Shown: piece by piece, positions 54,871 to 64,000 of the stretch
Layout: every line of letters starts with the position of its first letter
How positions within the stretch are numbered: the first letter of the stretch is position 1
From: Streptomyces sp. R44
GTDB taxonomy: Bacteria; Actinomycetota; Actinomycetes; Streptomycetales; Streptomycetaceae
Direction: 5' to 3'
DNA length: 64,000 nucleotides
NCBI RefSeq assembly: GCF_041053105.1
Contig: NZ_CP163444.1
Span: 6,138,001-6,202,000 of the forward strand
Made by a program: the position numbers and the translations under genes
The notes under the pieces: model-generated
What the model saw: the letters and a program-made list of their open reading frames with translations, nothing else
Databases searched by the model: none
What the model was told of the DNA's origin: nothing

Positions 54871-55311
54871 GTGGCCGACAACGCGCGGGCGAAGAAGCTG
54901 GCAGACCTCATCCGGGAGGTGGTCGCCGAGAAGCTGCAGCGCGGCATCAAGGACCCCCGCCTGGGTACGCACGTGACCATCACGGACACCCGCGTCACCG
55001 GTGACCTGCGGGAGGCCACGGTCTTCTACACGGTCTACGGCGACGACGAGGACCGCGCGAGCGCGGCGGCCGGCCTGGAGAGCGCCAAGGGCATCCTCCG
55101 TTCGGCCGTGGGCCGGGCGGCGGGGACCAAGTTCACCCCGACCCTGACCTTCGTGGCCGACGCCCTCCCGGAGAACGCCCGCACCATCGAGGACCTCCTC
55201 GACAAGGCGCGCGCCTCCGACGCCCAGGTGCGTCAGGCCTCCTCGGGCGCCACCTTCGCGGGTGACGCCGACCCCTACAAGAAGCCGGGCGAGGACGAAG
55301 CCGCCGAATGA
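54871..55311 (+). CDS. rbfA: 30S ribosome-binding factor RbfA
   Basis: 146 residues, KH-like fold. ARAKKLADLIREVVAEKLQR and TDTRVTGDLREATVFYTVYG are family hallmarks, with LTFVADALPENARTIEDLLD later. It supports 16S rRNA 5' processing and cold adaptation of the 30S subunit. The GTG follows AAGGAG. Its stop overlaps the truB ATG by four bases (ATGA). Confidence 0.95.
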   Translation: MADNARAKKLADLIREVVAEKLQRGIKDPRLGTHVTITDTRVTGDLREATVFYTVYGDDEDRASAAAGLESAKGILRSAVGRAAGTKFTPTLTFVADALPENARTIEDLLDKARASDAQVRQASSGATFAGDADPYKKPGEDEAAE

Positions 55312-56207
55312 GCAACACGACCAAGACGCCCGACGGCCTTGTCATCGTCGACAAGCCGTCGGGCTTCACTTCGCACGACGTCGTGGCCAAGATGCGCGGG
55401 ATCGCCAGGACCCGCCGCGTCGGCCACGCCGGCACGCTCGACCCCATGGCCACGGGCGTCCTCGTCCTCGGCGTGGAGCGGGCCACCAAGCTCCTCGGTC
55501 ACCTCGCGCTGACCGAGAAGGAGTACCTGGGCACCATCCGCCTGGGCCAGACGACGATCACCGACGACGCCGAGGGCGAGATCACGGCGTCGGTCGACGC
55601 TTCGAAGGTCACCCGCGAGCAGATCGACGCCGGCGTCGCCGAGCTGACCGGCGCCATCATGCAGGTGCCGTCGAAGGTCTCCGCGATCAAGATCGACGGC
55701 AAGCGGTCGTACGCGCGCGTGCGCGGCGGCGAGGAGTTCGAGATCCCGGCCCGCCCGGTCACCGTCTCCTCCTTCCGGGTGTACGACGTCCGCGAGGCGA
55801 CCGCCGAGGACGGCACCCCCGTCGTCGACCTGGTCGTCTCGGTGGTCTGCTCCTCCGGCACGTACATCCGGGCGCTCGCCCGGGACCTCGGCGCCGGACT
55901 CGGCGTGGGCGGCCACCTGACCGCGCTGCGCCGCACCCGGGTCGGCCCGTACAAGCTGGACTCCGCCAGGACCCTGGACCAGCTCCAGGAGGACCTCACG
56001 GTCATGCCGGTCGCCGAGGCGGCTGCGGCGGCGTTCCCGCGCTGGGACGTCGACGAGAAGCGGGCCAGACTGCTGCTCAACGGCGTCCGCCTGGAGATGC
56101 CGGAGTACCCGAAGGGTCCCGTCGCGGTCTTCGGACCGGAGGGGAAGCTGCTCGCGCTGGTCGAGGACCAGCGGGGCAAGGCGAAGAGCCTGGCCGTCTT
56201 CGGCTGA
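55308..56207 (+). CDS. truB: tRNA pseudouridine(55) synthase
   Basis: 299 residues. The catalytic aspartate D45 lies in GHAGTLDPMATG, and the VDKPSGFTSHDVV start and SGTYIRALARDLG motif are typical of TruB. A C-terminal PUA-like segment (about 225-299) is present. It makes pseudouridine 55 in the T-loop of tRNAs. It is translationally coupled to rbfA and followed by a perfect 16-bp terminator. Confidence 0.96.
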   Translation: MSNTTKTPDGLVIVDKPSGFTSHDVVAKMRGIARTRRVGHAGTLDPMATGVLVLGVERATKLLGHLALTEKEYLGTIRLGQTTITDDAEGEITASVDASKVTREQIDAGVAELTGAIMQVPSKVSAIKIDGKRSYARVRGGEEFEIPARPVTVSSFRVYDVREATAEDGTPVVDLVVSVVCSSGTYIRALARDLGAGLGVGGHLTALRRTRVGPYKLDSARTLDQLQEDLTVMPVAEAAAAAFPRWDVDEKRARLLLNGVRLEMPEYPKGPVAVFGPEGKLLALVEDQRGKAKSLAVFG

Positions 56208-56221
56208 GCGAAGGTCTCCGT

Positions 56222-56257
56222 CGTGGGGCGGGCACGCATGCGCGTGCCCGCCCCACG
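56222..56257 (+). terminator. Strong terminator after truB
   Basis: A perfect 16-bp stem CGTGGGGCGGGCACGC/GCGTGCCCGCCCCACG with a 4-base ATGC loop, 14 bases after the truB stop and followed by CTTTCC. It separates the translation operon from the STAND gene, which should have its own promoter in 56,258-56,414. Confidence 0.9.
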
Positions 56258-56414
56258 CTTTCCCCCCCTCGGTTTCCCCCGCACCAACTCTGTCCCGCAG
56301 AGCCGCTGAAATTCACCCCATCGGGGAGGCGCTCGGAGTGAACGGGGGAGTGTCGGGGGGCGCGTTTTCCCGCGAACGCCTCCGCGTGATCACCGGCCGC
56401 CTACCGTCGACACC

Positions 56415-59400
56415 ATGGGAAGCGGGGACCTGGCGACGCTGGTGCGCATCTGCGATCCGGCGGGCCGGCCACGCGGCACCGGTTTCCTCGCCGACCATCA
56501 CGGCACGGTCGTCACCAGCCACGAAGCCGTCGACGGGCTCAGCCGCGTCGTCCTGCACGCCCCCGGCGACCGGATCTGGCTCGCCGAGGCCGAGGCCGTC
56601 ACCCCGCTGCCCGAGAGCGGCCTCGCGCTCGTACGGACCGAAGGACTCGGCGGCCGCCCGCTGCCGCTCGCGACCCGGCCCGAGATCGAACCCGGCACCT
56701 ACGTGCGGATCGCCGCCCAGGGCTGGCGCGAGGCCCGTGTCCTCGGCCCCGCCGCCGTCACGTACACCGCCGCCGACCGCTTCCACGCCCTCGCCGACGC
56801 CCTCGAACTCGCCATCGGCACCGAAGGCGCCGACGCGCTGCGCCGCGGCGGACCGGCCGCCGGAGGACCCGTCCTCGACACCGTCACCGGCACCGTCCTC
56901 GCCGTCCTCGGCACCGCCCTGCACGGCGACCGCCAGGCCGCCGGATACGCCGTCCCGCTCCGGCCCGCCGGCCCGCTCACCGCCCTCCTGCGGCGCAACG
57001 CGGCCACCGTCCCCGCGTACGGACCCGACCTCAACCTCGCCGCGATCCTGGAGCTCACCGCCACCTCCACCGGTCCCGTACGCGACCCGGACCCCTGGCC
57101 CGAACCCGTCGAACGGCCCGACTGCGTCCGCGAGTTCGCCCGCTTCACAGCCGGCGACACCCCCGTCCTCGCCCTCGTCGGCGCCCCCGGCACCGGCCGC
57201 ACCACCGCCCTCGCCGCGCTCTGCGCCCGCCGTGCCCGGGGCGTCGCACCCGCGCCGACCGTCCGGCTGCGCGGCGCCGACCTGCGCGCCGAGGACCGGT
57301 CGCTCGCCGACGCCGTCGGCCGCGCCCTGCACCAGGCCGGCCGGATCGTCGCCGCCTCCGGCGCGCTCGGCGACACCACCACCGCGACCCCGGAGCGGGC
57401 CGCCGCACTCGCCCGGGACGCGGGCCGCCCGCTGCTCGTCGTCCTCGACGGCCCCGAGGAGATGCCGCCGCTCCTCGCCCACCGGCTCGCCGACTGGACG
57501 ACGGCCACCGAGGAATGGCTCCGCACCCACCAGGCCCACCTCGTCACCGCCTGCCGCCCCGAGCACTGGGAACAGGCCGGCACGCTCTACACCCCGGGAG
57601 CCCTGCACCGCACGGCGACGGGCACCGACGACGGCCTGCCCGCCGCGCTCGCCCTCGGGCCGTACTCCGAGGCGGAGGCCCGAGCCGTACGCGAGGGGTA
57701 CGGGATCGGGGAGACGGACCTCGCCCCGGCGGACGCCCGGCACCCGCTCGCCCTGCGGCTGCTCGCCGAGGTCCGGGCGGCGCTGCCCGGGGAGGTGCCC
57801 GGGCGGCCCGGCCGCGAGGAGATCTTCACCGCCCACCTGGACCTGATGTGCCTGCGGGCCGCCGTCCGGATCGCCGCCGGCTCCCGGCCGCTCCTGAGGG
57901 GGACGGCCGTCCGCCGGCTCGCCGCCCGCGTCACCGGCCGGCTGCACGAGGCGGCCCGCCGGTGCCTCGGCCCCGGGCACGGCGTCCTCGACCGGGCCTC
58001 CTTCGAGGAACTCTTCCCCTGGCGCGAGGGCTGGGCCTCGGCGGTCCTCACCGAGGGCCTCCTCGTCCCGGCGGGCTCCGGCTACCGCTTCGCCCACGAG
58101 GAGCTCGCCGACTGGGTCCAGGCCGCCCACCTGGACCTGGACACGGCGCTGGACGCCCTGGTGCACGGGCGCGACGGGGACCCGGCGGCGGGTGCGGCCG
58201 ACACCCCCGCCGGGCTGCCGCCCGTTCCCCGGCATCGGATCGGGCCCGTGCTGCAGGCCTTGCTGCTGCTGCACCGGGAGCGGGGACCCGCCGGGCTCGC
58301 GCCGCGACTCGCCGGGCTCGCCGAGGCACTCGGGCGGTTCGCCGGCGACGGGCAGGACGGCGAAGGGCAGGCAGCGGACGGGCGGGCCGGGGACGGGCCG
58401 GCCAGGGACGGGTGGGCCGGGGACGGGCCCGGCGACCGGCACGTCGGGGACGGGCTCGGCGGCGACCGGCACGCCGGGGACGGGGCCTGGTGGGCCGCGC
58501 GCCTGTTCCGGGAGAGCGTGCGACGCCTGCCGGACCCGCGCCCGTACCTGCCCGTCCTGCGCCTGCTCGCCGACCTGATCGGGTCCCGCCCCGACCCGCA
58601 CCGGGTGTTCGCCCCCTTCGGCCCCCCGTTCTGGCTGGCCCTGCCCCTCGCCAAGGACGAACGCATCGACCTCCTGCGCCGCCTGGTCCCGGCCGACCCG
58701 CCACCGGCCGGTCGGGCGCACGAAAGCGGCCGGAGCCTGGACGCCGTCGCCGGCATGCTCGTCGCCGACCCCCGGGGCGTCCAGCCGCTCCTCTGCCGCT
58801 GGTTCGGCGACCCCCGGCCCGCCGTCGCCACCGCCGCCCAGGCCCTCCTGCACGGCCACCGGGCGCTCGCCGTCGACGACCTGTGCGAGGCGCTCGTCGC
58901 CACCGCCCACCCGCTCGCCGACGGCCTCCTCGCCGCCCTCGCCCGGGACGAGCCCTCCGCGCTCTGCCGTGCCGTCGACCGCTGGGCCCACGACGACGGG
59001 CGCCCGGAGCGGCGGGTCGCGGCCGCCGCGTACGGACAGCTCCTCGCCGGACACGTCACCACCTCCGCCGACCGCGAGCTCCTCCGCTACGCCGCCCTCG
59101 CCCTGCTCGCCCGCCCCGGCGACCAGACCCTCCACGGCGCCGCCCTCGGCCTCCTCGTCCGCGACCCGCACAGCCGCGCCCGGCACCTCCCGCGCGCCCT
59201 CGCCGAGCCCCGGGTGCCCGCGCCGGCGCTCGCCGAGGCCCTCGCGACCCACCCCGAGGAGGCCCTCATCGGCTTCCGGGCCCGGCTGATCGGCACCGGG
59301 GAGGTGCCGGCCGCCGCCCTGCGGGCCCTCGCCGAGGTCGACACGCCCGCCCTCGCCCGCCGGATCGCCGCCCTCGTCCGCGACTACGCCGCCCGTCACC

Positions 59401-59960
59401 CCGAGGGCGCGCCCCTCGTCGCCGCCTTCGTCGACCGCCGCCTCGAAGACGGCCCGGCCGCACGAGCGGTCCTCTTCCCGCTGGTCACCGGCCTGATCCG
59501 GGGCCGCCCCGCCCCACTGCGGCGCGCCCTCGCCCCCGTCCTCGCCGCCCCCGGCACCGGGGCCTCCCGGCATCTGCGGGCCGAGCTGCTCGACGTACTC
59601 CTGGAGCACGAGCGGTACGAGGCCGAGACCGGGGAGCTGACCGTCCTGGAGGCCCTGCTGCGGGCCGCCGCGGAGGGCGCGGAGCGGCGCAGCGCCCCGC
59701 GCACCCGGGAGCTCGTCCTCCGGGCCGGCGCCCTGTGCGCCCGTACCCCCGAAGGCGCGTGGCGGCTCGACCGGGCCCTCGCCGGGGCCGTCCGTGAGCT
59801 GCCCGCCTTCGCCGCGCTCCTGGCCGCCTGGACGGTCGCCGACCCCGGTGACTGGGCCCCGCTGTTCGGATCGGAGACCCTCCAGGCGCTGCGGAGTCCC
59901 GGCACTGCCATGCCGATGCGTACCGACGGCCGTGGACATGGCAGTCTTAGACCTGCGTAA
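56415..59960 (+). CDS. Trypsin-like (pseudo)protease fused to a P-loop STAND-type ATPase and helical repeats
   Basis: 1,181 residues. Residues 1-200 resemble a trypsin-like fold: GTGFLADHHGTVVTSHEAV holds H36, but the aspartate region reads ESGLALVR and the usual GDSGGP is GPAAGGPV (146-153), so the catalytic Asp and Ser are missing. A P-loop NTPase follows, with Walker A GAPGTGRTT (256-264), Walker B LLVVLDGPEE (340-349) and VTACRPEHW as sensor. A C-terminal alpha-helical repeat region, broken by a GDG-rich insert near 645-690, probably binds ligands. No signal or membrane segment is seen. It may be a signalling or defence switch; the function is unknown. It lies between truB and ribF. Confidence 0.8.
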   Translation: MGSGDLATLVRICDPAGRPRGTGFLADHHGTVVTSHEAVDGLSRVVLHAPGDRIWLAEAEAVTPLPESGLALVRTEGLGGRPLPLATRPEIEPGTYVRIAAQGWREARVLGPAAVTYTAADRFHALADALELAIGTEGADALRRGGPAAGGPVLDTVTGTVLAVLGTALHGDRQAAGYAVPLRPAGPLTALLRRNAATVPAYGPDLNLAAILELTATSTGPVRDPDPWPEPVERPDCVREFARFTAGDTPVLALVGAPGTGRTTALAALCARRARGVAPAPTVRLRGADLRAEDRSLADAVGRALHQAGRIVAASGALGDTTTATPERAAALARDAGRPLLVVLDGPEEMPPLLAHRLADWTTATEEWLRTHQAHLVTACRPEHWEQAGTLYTPGALHRTATGTDDGLPAALALGPYSEAEARAVREGYGIGETDLAPADARHPLALRLLAEVRAALPGEVPGRPGREEIFTAHLDLMCLRAAVRIAAGSRPLLRGTAVRRLAARVTGRLHEAARRCLGPGHGVLDRASFEELFPWREGWASAVLTEGLLVPAGSGYRFAHEELADWVQAAHLDLDTALDALVHGRDGDPAAGAADTPAGLPPVPRHRIGPVLQALLLLHRERGPAGLAPRLAGLAEALGRFAGDGQDGEGQAADGRAGDGPARDGWAGDGPGDRHVGDGLGGDRHAGDGAWWAARLFRESVRRLPDPRPYLPVLRLLADLIGSRPDPHRVFAPFGPPFWLALPLAKDERIDLLRRLVPADPPPAGRAHESGRSLDAVAGMLVADPRGVQPLLCRWFGDPRPAVATAAQALLHGHRALAVDDLCEALVATAHPLADGLLAALARDEPSALCRAVDRWAHDDGRPERRVAAAAYGQLLAGHVTTSADRELLRYAALALLARPGDQTLHGAALGLLVRDPHSRARHLPRALAEPRVPAPALAEALATHPEEALIGFRARLIGTGEVPAAALRALAEVDTPALARRIAALVRDYAARHPEGAPLVAAFVDRRLEDGPAARAVLFPLVTGLIRGRPAPLRRALAPVLAAPGTGASRHLRAELLDVLLEHERYEAETGELTVLEALLRAAAEGAERRSAPRTRELVLRAGALCARTPEGAWRLDRALAGAVRELPAFAALLAAWTVADPGDWAPLFGSETLQALRSPGTAMPMRTDGRGHGSLRPA

Positions 59961-59999
59961 AGGCGAACAGGGCGAACAGGCGGACGAGGAGCGGTCACA

Positions 60000-60953
60000 G
60001 TGCAGCGCTGGCGTGGCTTGGAGGACATCCCCCAGGACTGGGGACGCAGCGTCGTCACCATCGGCTCCTACGACGGGGTGCACCGTGGACACCAGCTGAT
60101 CATCGGGCGTGCCGTCGAGCGCGCCCGGGAGCTGGGGATCCCCTCCGTCGTCGTCACCTTCGACCCGCACCCCTCCGAGGTCGTGCGGCCCGGCAGCCAC
60201 CCGCCGCTGCTCGCCCCGCACCACCGGCGCGCGGAGCTGATCGCGGAGCTCGGGGTGGACGCGGTGCTCGTGCTGCCGTTCACCGCCGAGTTCTCGCAGC
60301 TGTCCCCGGCCGACTTCATCGTGAAGGTGCTGGTCGACAAGCTGCACGCGAAGGCCGTCATCGAGGGCCCCAACTTCCGCTTCGGCCACCGGGCCGCGGG
60401 CAACGTCGCGTTCCTCACCGAGCTCGGCGCCACCTACGACTACGAGGTCGAGGTCATCGACCTGTACGTCAGCGGGGCCGCCGGCGGCGGCGAGCCCTTC
60501 TCCTCCACCCTCACCCGCCGCCTCGTCGCCGAGGGCGACATGACCGGCGCCGCCGAGATCCTGGGCCGCCCGCACCGGGTCGAGGGCATCGTCGTCCGCG
60601 GCGCGCAGCGCGGCCGCGAGCTCGGCTTCCCGACGGCCAACGTCGAGACCCTGCCGCACACGGCGATCCCGGCGGACGGCGTCTACGCGGGCTGGCTGAC
60701 GGCCGCGGGGGAGCGGATGCCGGCGGCGATCTCGGTCGGCACGAACCCGCAGTTCGACGGGACGGAGCGGACGGTCGAGGCGTACGCGATCGACCGCGAG
60801 GGCCTCGACCTGTACGGGCTGCACGTGGCCGTGGACTTCCTGGCGTACGTGCGCGGCATGCTCAAGTTCGACACCCTGGACGACCTGCTGCAGGCGATGG
60901 CGGGCGACGTGAAGCGCTGCCGCGAACTGACGGAGCAGTACGACCAGGCCTGA
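60000..60953 (+). CDS. ribF: Bifunctional riboflavin kinase/FAD synthetase
   Basis: 317 residues. The N-terminal nucleotidyltransferase domain has GSYDGVHRGHQLIIGRAVER and FNFRFG-like NFRFGHRAAGN, and the C-terminal kinase has RGRELGFPTANV and VGTNPQFDGTERTVEAY. It converts riboflavin to FMN and then FAD. The GTG at 60,000 has GAGGAG upstream, and a doubled GGCGAACAG (about 59,962-59,980) lies in the leader. It is followed six bases after its stop by repeat copy C. Confidence 0.95.
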   Translation: MQRWRGLEDIPQDWGRSVVTIGSYDGVHRGHQLIIGRAVERARELGIPSVVVTFDPHPSEVVRPGSHPPLLAPHHRRAELIAELGVDAVLVLPFTAEFSQLSPADFIVKVLVDKLHAKAVIEGPNFRFGHRAAGNVAFLTELGATYDYEVEVIDLYVSGAAGGGEPFSSTLTRRLVAEGDMTGAAEILGRPHRVEGIVVRGAQRGRELGFPTANVETLPHTAIPADGVYAGWLTAAGERMPAAISVGTNPQFDGTERTVEAYAIDREGLDLYGLHVAVDFLAYVRGMLKFDTLDDLLQAMAGDVKRCRELTEQYDQA

Positions 60954-60956
60954 CGG

Positions 60957-61196
60957 CGCGTTGTGGGCATGCGTTCCGCCGGGGCGGAACGGGTGGGCAC
61001 AACGGACGGCGCCCTTGCCGGCGCCAGAGGCTTCCGCGCCTGAACCCGCACCGGATGCGCGGCGCCTTCGGGGCGCGGGTCGGCGCGGAACGCGGAGGCG
61101 CCGCTGAAGCGCGCCGTCCCGTGTGCCCACCCGTCCCGCCCTGCGGGACGATTGCCCACACGGCGGGTGGGCACCGCCCACAACGGGGGGCGCCGC
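60957..61196. repeat. Composite inverted-repeat element, copy C (type I then type II)
   Basis: Between ribF and the convergent ABC gene. Hairpin I is at 60959-61004 (CGTTGTG/CACAACG, inner CGTTCCGC/GCGGAACG, loops GGCATG and GGTGGG). Its tail to about 61,060 has the GGCGCC/GGCGCC and AGGC/GCCT hairpins. The inverted type II module follows and ends with hairpin II at 61119-61163 (CCGTGTG/CACACGG, inner CGTCCCGC/GCGGGACG). A partial outer unit, GGGTGGGCACCGCCC, lies at 61165-61179. No gene is seen here. Confidence 0.85.
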
Positions 61197-62164
61197 TCAG
61201 ACCCGCGTCACCCAGTGGCACGCCACCGCCCCCTCCCCGCCCCCCGCCAGGACCGGCAGGTCCCTGCTTCGGCAGGCGTCCGCGACCGGGGCCGCCTCGC
61301 CCGAGGCGAGGAGCTGGCAGCGGGCGTGGAAGCGGCAGCCGGACGGGATGCGGGACGGGTCCGGCGGTTCGCCGGTCAGCACGACCGGCGCGCCCTCCGA
61401 CTCCGGAAGGACCGACAACAGCGCCCGGGTGTACGGGTGCTGAGGGTTCGTCAGGACGGATTCCACCGTGCCGGTCTCCACGACCCGGCCCAGGTACATC
61501 ACGGCCACCCGGTCCGCGATGTTCCACGCGAGCCCCAGGTCGTGGGTCACCACCAGGGCGGACAGGCCGAGTTCGTCGCGCAGGCGCAGCAGGAGCGCCA
61601 GGATCTCGCCCCGTACGGACGCGTCGAGGGAGGCCACCGGCTCGTCGGCGACGATCAGTTCGGGTTCCAGGACGAGCGCGCCCGCGATGACCACGCGCTG
61701 CCGCTGGCCGCCGGACAGCTCGTGCGGGTAGCGCAGGAAGAAGCGTTCCGGGGGGCGGAGTCCGGCCCGAGACAGGGCCTCGGCGACCGCCGTCCGCTCG
61801 TCCCGTTCCGATCGGTGGACCCCGTGGATCCGCAGCCCCTCCGCCACCGCGTCGTACACGGTGTGCCGGGGGTTCAGCGAACCGCTCGGGTCCTGGAGCA
61901 CCAGCTGCGCCCGCTTCCGGTAGGACCGCAGCGCCCCCGAGGAGTACGCGAGGGGTTGCCCGTCGAAGGCGACCGTGCCCGACGTGGGCCGGACCAGGCC
62001 GAGCAGCGAGCGGGCCAGCGTCGTCTTGCCGCAGCCCGACTCGCCGACCAGGGCCACGATCTCCCCGGCGCCGATGTCCAGGTCCACGCCGTCCACCGCG
62101 CGCGCGGGCGGCGCGCCCCGACGGCCGGGGAAGGTCACGTGCAGTCCGCGCGCCGACAGCAGGC

Positions 62165-62168
<4 letters not shown>
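61197..62168 (-). CDS. Oligopeptide ABC transporter ATP-binding protein (OppF/DppF-like)
   Basis: 323 residues. Walker [14 protein letters not shown], signature [16 protein letters not shown], Walker [13 protein letters not shown] and the switch [14 protein letters not shown] are intact. The C-terminal oligo/dipeptide extension [12 protein letters not shown] has the Cys-rich HPY-type motif. It energises import of peptides or nickel-like substrates with the OppD partner, whose stop overlaps this ATG by four bases. The substrate is unknown. Confidence 0.93.
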
Positions 62169-63126
<958 letters not shown>

Positions 63127-63130
<4 letters not shown>

Positions 63131-64000
63131 CGCCCCACCCCCAGCTTCGGGTTCAGCACGGACTCCACGGCCCGGCCGCAGAGCGTGAACGCGAGCGCGA
63201 CCAGGGCGATCGCGATCCCGGGCGGGGCCAGGTACCACCAGTGCCCGGAGGAGACGGCGCCCGCCTCCCGGGCGTCCTGGAGCATCCCGCCCCAGGAGAC
63301 CACGGTCGGGTCGCCCAGGCCGAGGAAGGCGAGGGTCGCCTCGGTGAGGATGGCGGTCGAGATGCCGAGGGTGGTCTGCGCGAGGACCAGCGGCATCACG
63401 TTCGGCAGCACGTGCCGGGTCATGACGTGCCGGTGGCCGCCGCCGAGCGCGGTCGCCCGCTCGATGTACGGGCGGGACTCCACCGCGATCGTCTGCGCCC
63501 GCACCAGGCGGGCGGTGGTCGGCCAGGAGGTCACGCCGATCGCCAGGACCACCGTCCACATCGACCGGGACATGACCGTGGCGAGGACGATCGCGAGGAC
63601 CAGCGTCGGCATCACCAGGAACCAGTCGGTGATCCGCATGACGACGGTCGAGAACCAGCCGCCGTAGTGTCCGGCGATGATGCCCACCAGGGTGCCGATG
63701 GCGACCGAGAGGGCCGCCGCGAGCAGGCCGACGAGCAGCGAGATCCGGGCGCCCCAGATCAGCAGGCCGAGCAGCGAGCGCCCGAACTGGTCGGTGCCCA
63801 GCGGGAACTCGGCGCTCGGCGGCTCCAGAGCCGTGCCCGGCGCCTCGGTCACCGACTGCACGTCGGCGCCGACGGTCCACGGGGCCGTGAGCGCGAGCAG
63901 GGCGATCAGGGCGAGGCCGATGAGTCCGTAGAGACCGGCGCGACGGGTCCGGTACGAGGTCCAGAAGCGCGCGGCCGAACTCCTGCGGCGCTCCCATGCG
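63127..64000 (-). CDS. Oligopeptide ABC transporter permease (OppC/DppC-like), 5' end beyond window
   Basis: Partial, at least 291 residues read back to base 64,000. An N-terminal helix GLIGLALIALLALTAPW precedes LGTDQFGRSLLGLLIWGARI, the typical OppC segment. About five further helices and the EAA-like coupling loop RATALGGGHRHVMTRHVLPN follow. It forms half of the import channel; the partner OppB permease should lie outside the window. The three genes are coupled by ATGA overlaps. A GTG at 63,861 is internal and would remove the first helix, so the true start is outside. Confidence 0.93.

Noticed and set aside
56313..61181. A 1,622-residue open frame on the minus strand across truB-ribF region
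   Set aside because: It is an antisense by-product of high GC third positions in the STAND and ribF genes; it has Gly/Ala/Arg/Glu-rich composition with no domain and crosses a terminator and repeat copy C.

Overview
The window is very GC-rich, with almost all third codon positions G or C, frequent GTG starts and stop/start overlaps. Its gene order (dxr-rseP-ispG-GNAT-proS, rimP-nusA-rnpM-infB-DUF503-rbfA-truB-STAND protein-ribF) matches the core chromosome of Streptomyces as I remember it from S. coelicolor (roughly SCO5652-SCO5713). No tRNA, rRNA, insertion sequence, prophage or CRISPR array was recognised.

Region 1 (1-26.7 kb) is dominated by polyamine/GABA catabolism. It holds a putrescine-type aminotransferase with an Lrp/AsnC regulator, two ALDH plus substrate-binding-protein pairs, a PotABC-type transporter, a PuuB-like FAD oxidase, and gabT. 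The likely flow is uptake of putrescine/spermidine, oxidation or transamination to 4-aminobutyraldehyde, dehydrogenation to GABA, then GabT to succinate semialdehyde. Unrelated genes split the cluster: a serine hydrolase, a four-gene operon (GDPD, methyltransferase, histidine kinase, response regulator), an 'adenosine deaminase' that is probably the menaquinone-pathway 6-aminodeoxyfutalosine deaminase, a DUF4190 membrane protein, a NADAR protein, and a GH18 chitinase with a DasR-type operator.

Region 2 (27-37 kb) carries a large TraD/VirD4-like membrane ATPase, a PucR regulator, an EamA exporter, another ALDH, a small monooxygenase and an acyl-CoA dehydrogenase. Region 3 (37-46 kb) has an atypical EPSP synthase, then dxr and ispG of the MEP isoprenoid pathway around the site-2 protease rseP, two GNAT acetyltransferases and proS. 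Region 4 (46-61 kb) has an SPFH protein, a catalytically degenerate APH-like kinase, a ferritin-like DUF4439 protein, a lipoprotein, and the rimP-to-ribF translation cluster. That cluster is interrupted by a 1,181-residue trypsin-like/P-loop STAND protein. Region 5 (61.2 kb to the end) is an oligopeptide-type ABC transporter running off the window; the left edge is a truncated ABC permease.

The most unusual feature is a composite inverted-repeat family in three intergenic regions (about 36.98-37.27, 45.84-46.26 and 60.95-61.20 kb). Each copy joins two variants of one three-hairpin module in opposite orientation. The outer hairpin has stems that change compensatorily around a conserved internal loop, and one copy carries a 39-bp tandem array. 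Other points of interest are the STAND protein whose protease domain has lost its catalytic residues, a nested inverted repeat over the start of a gene at 22,176 next to a perfect Crp-type site, and several perfect operator-like palindromes.
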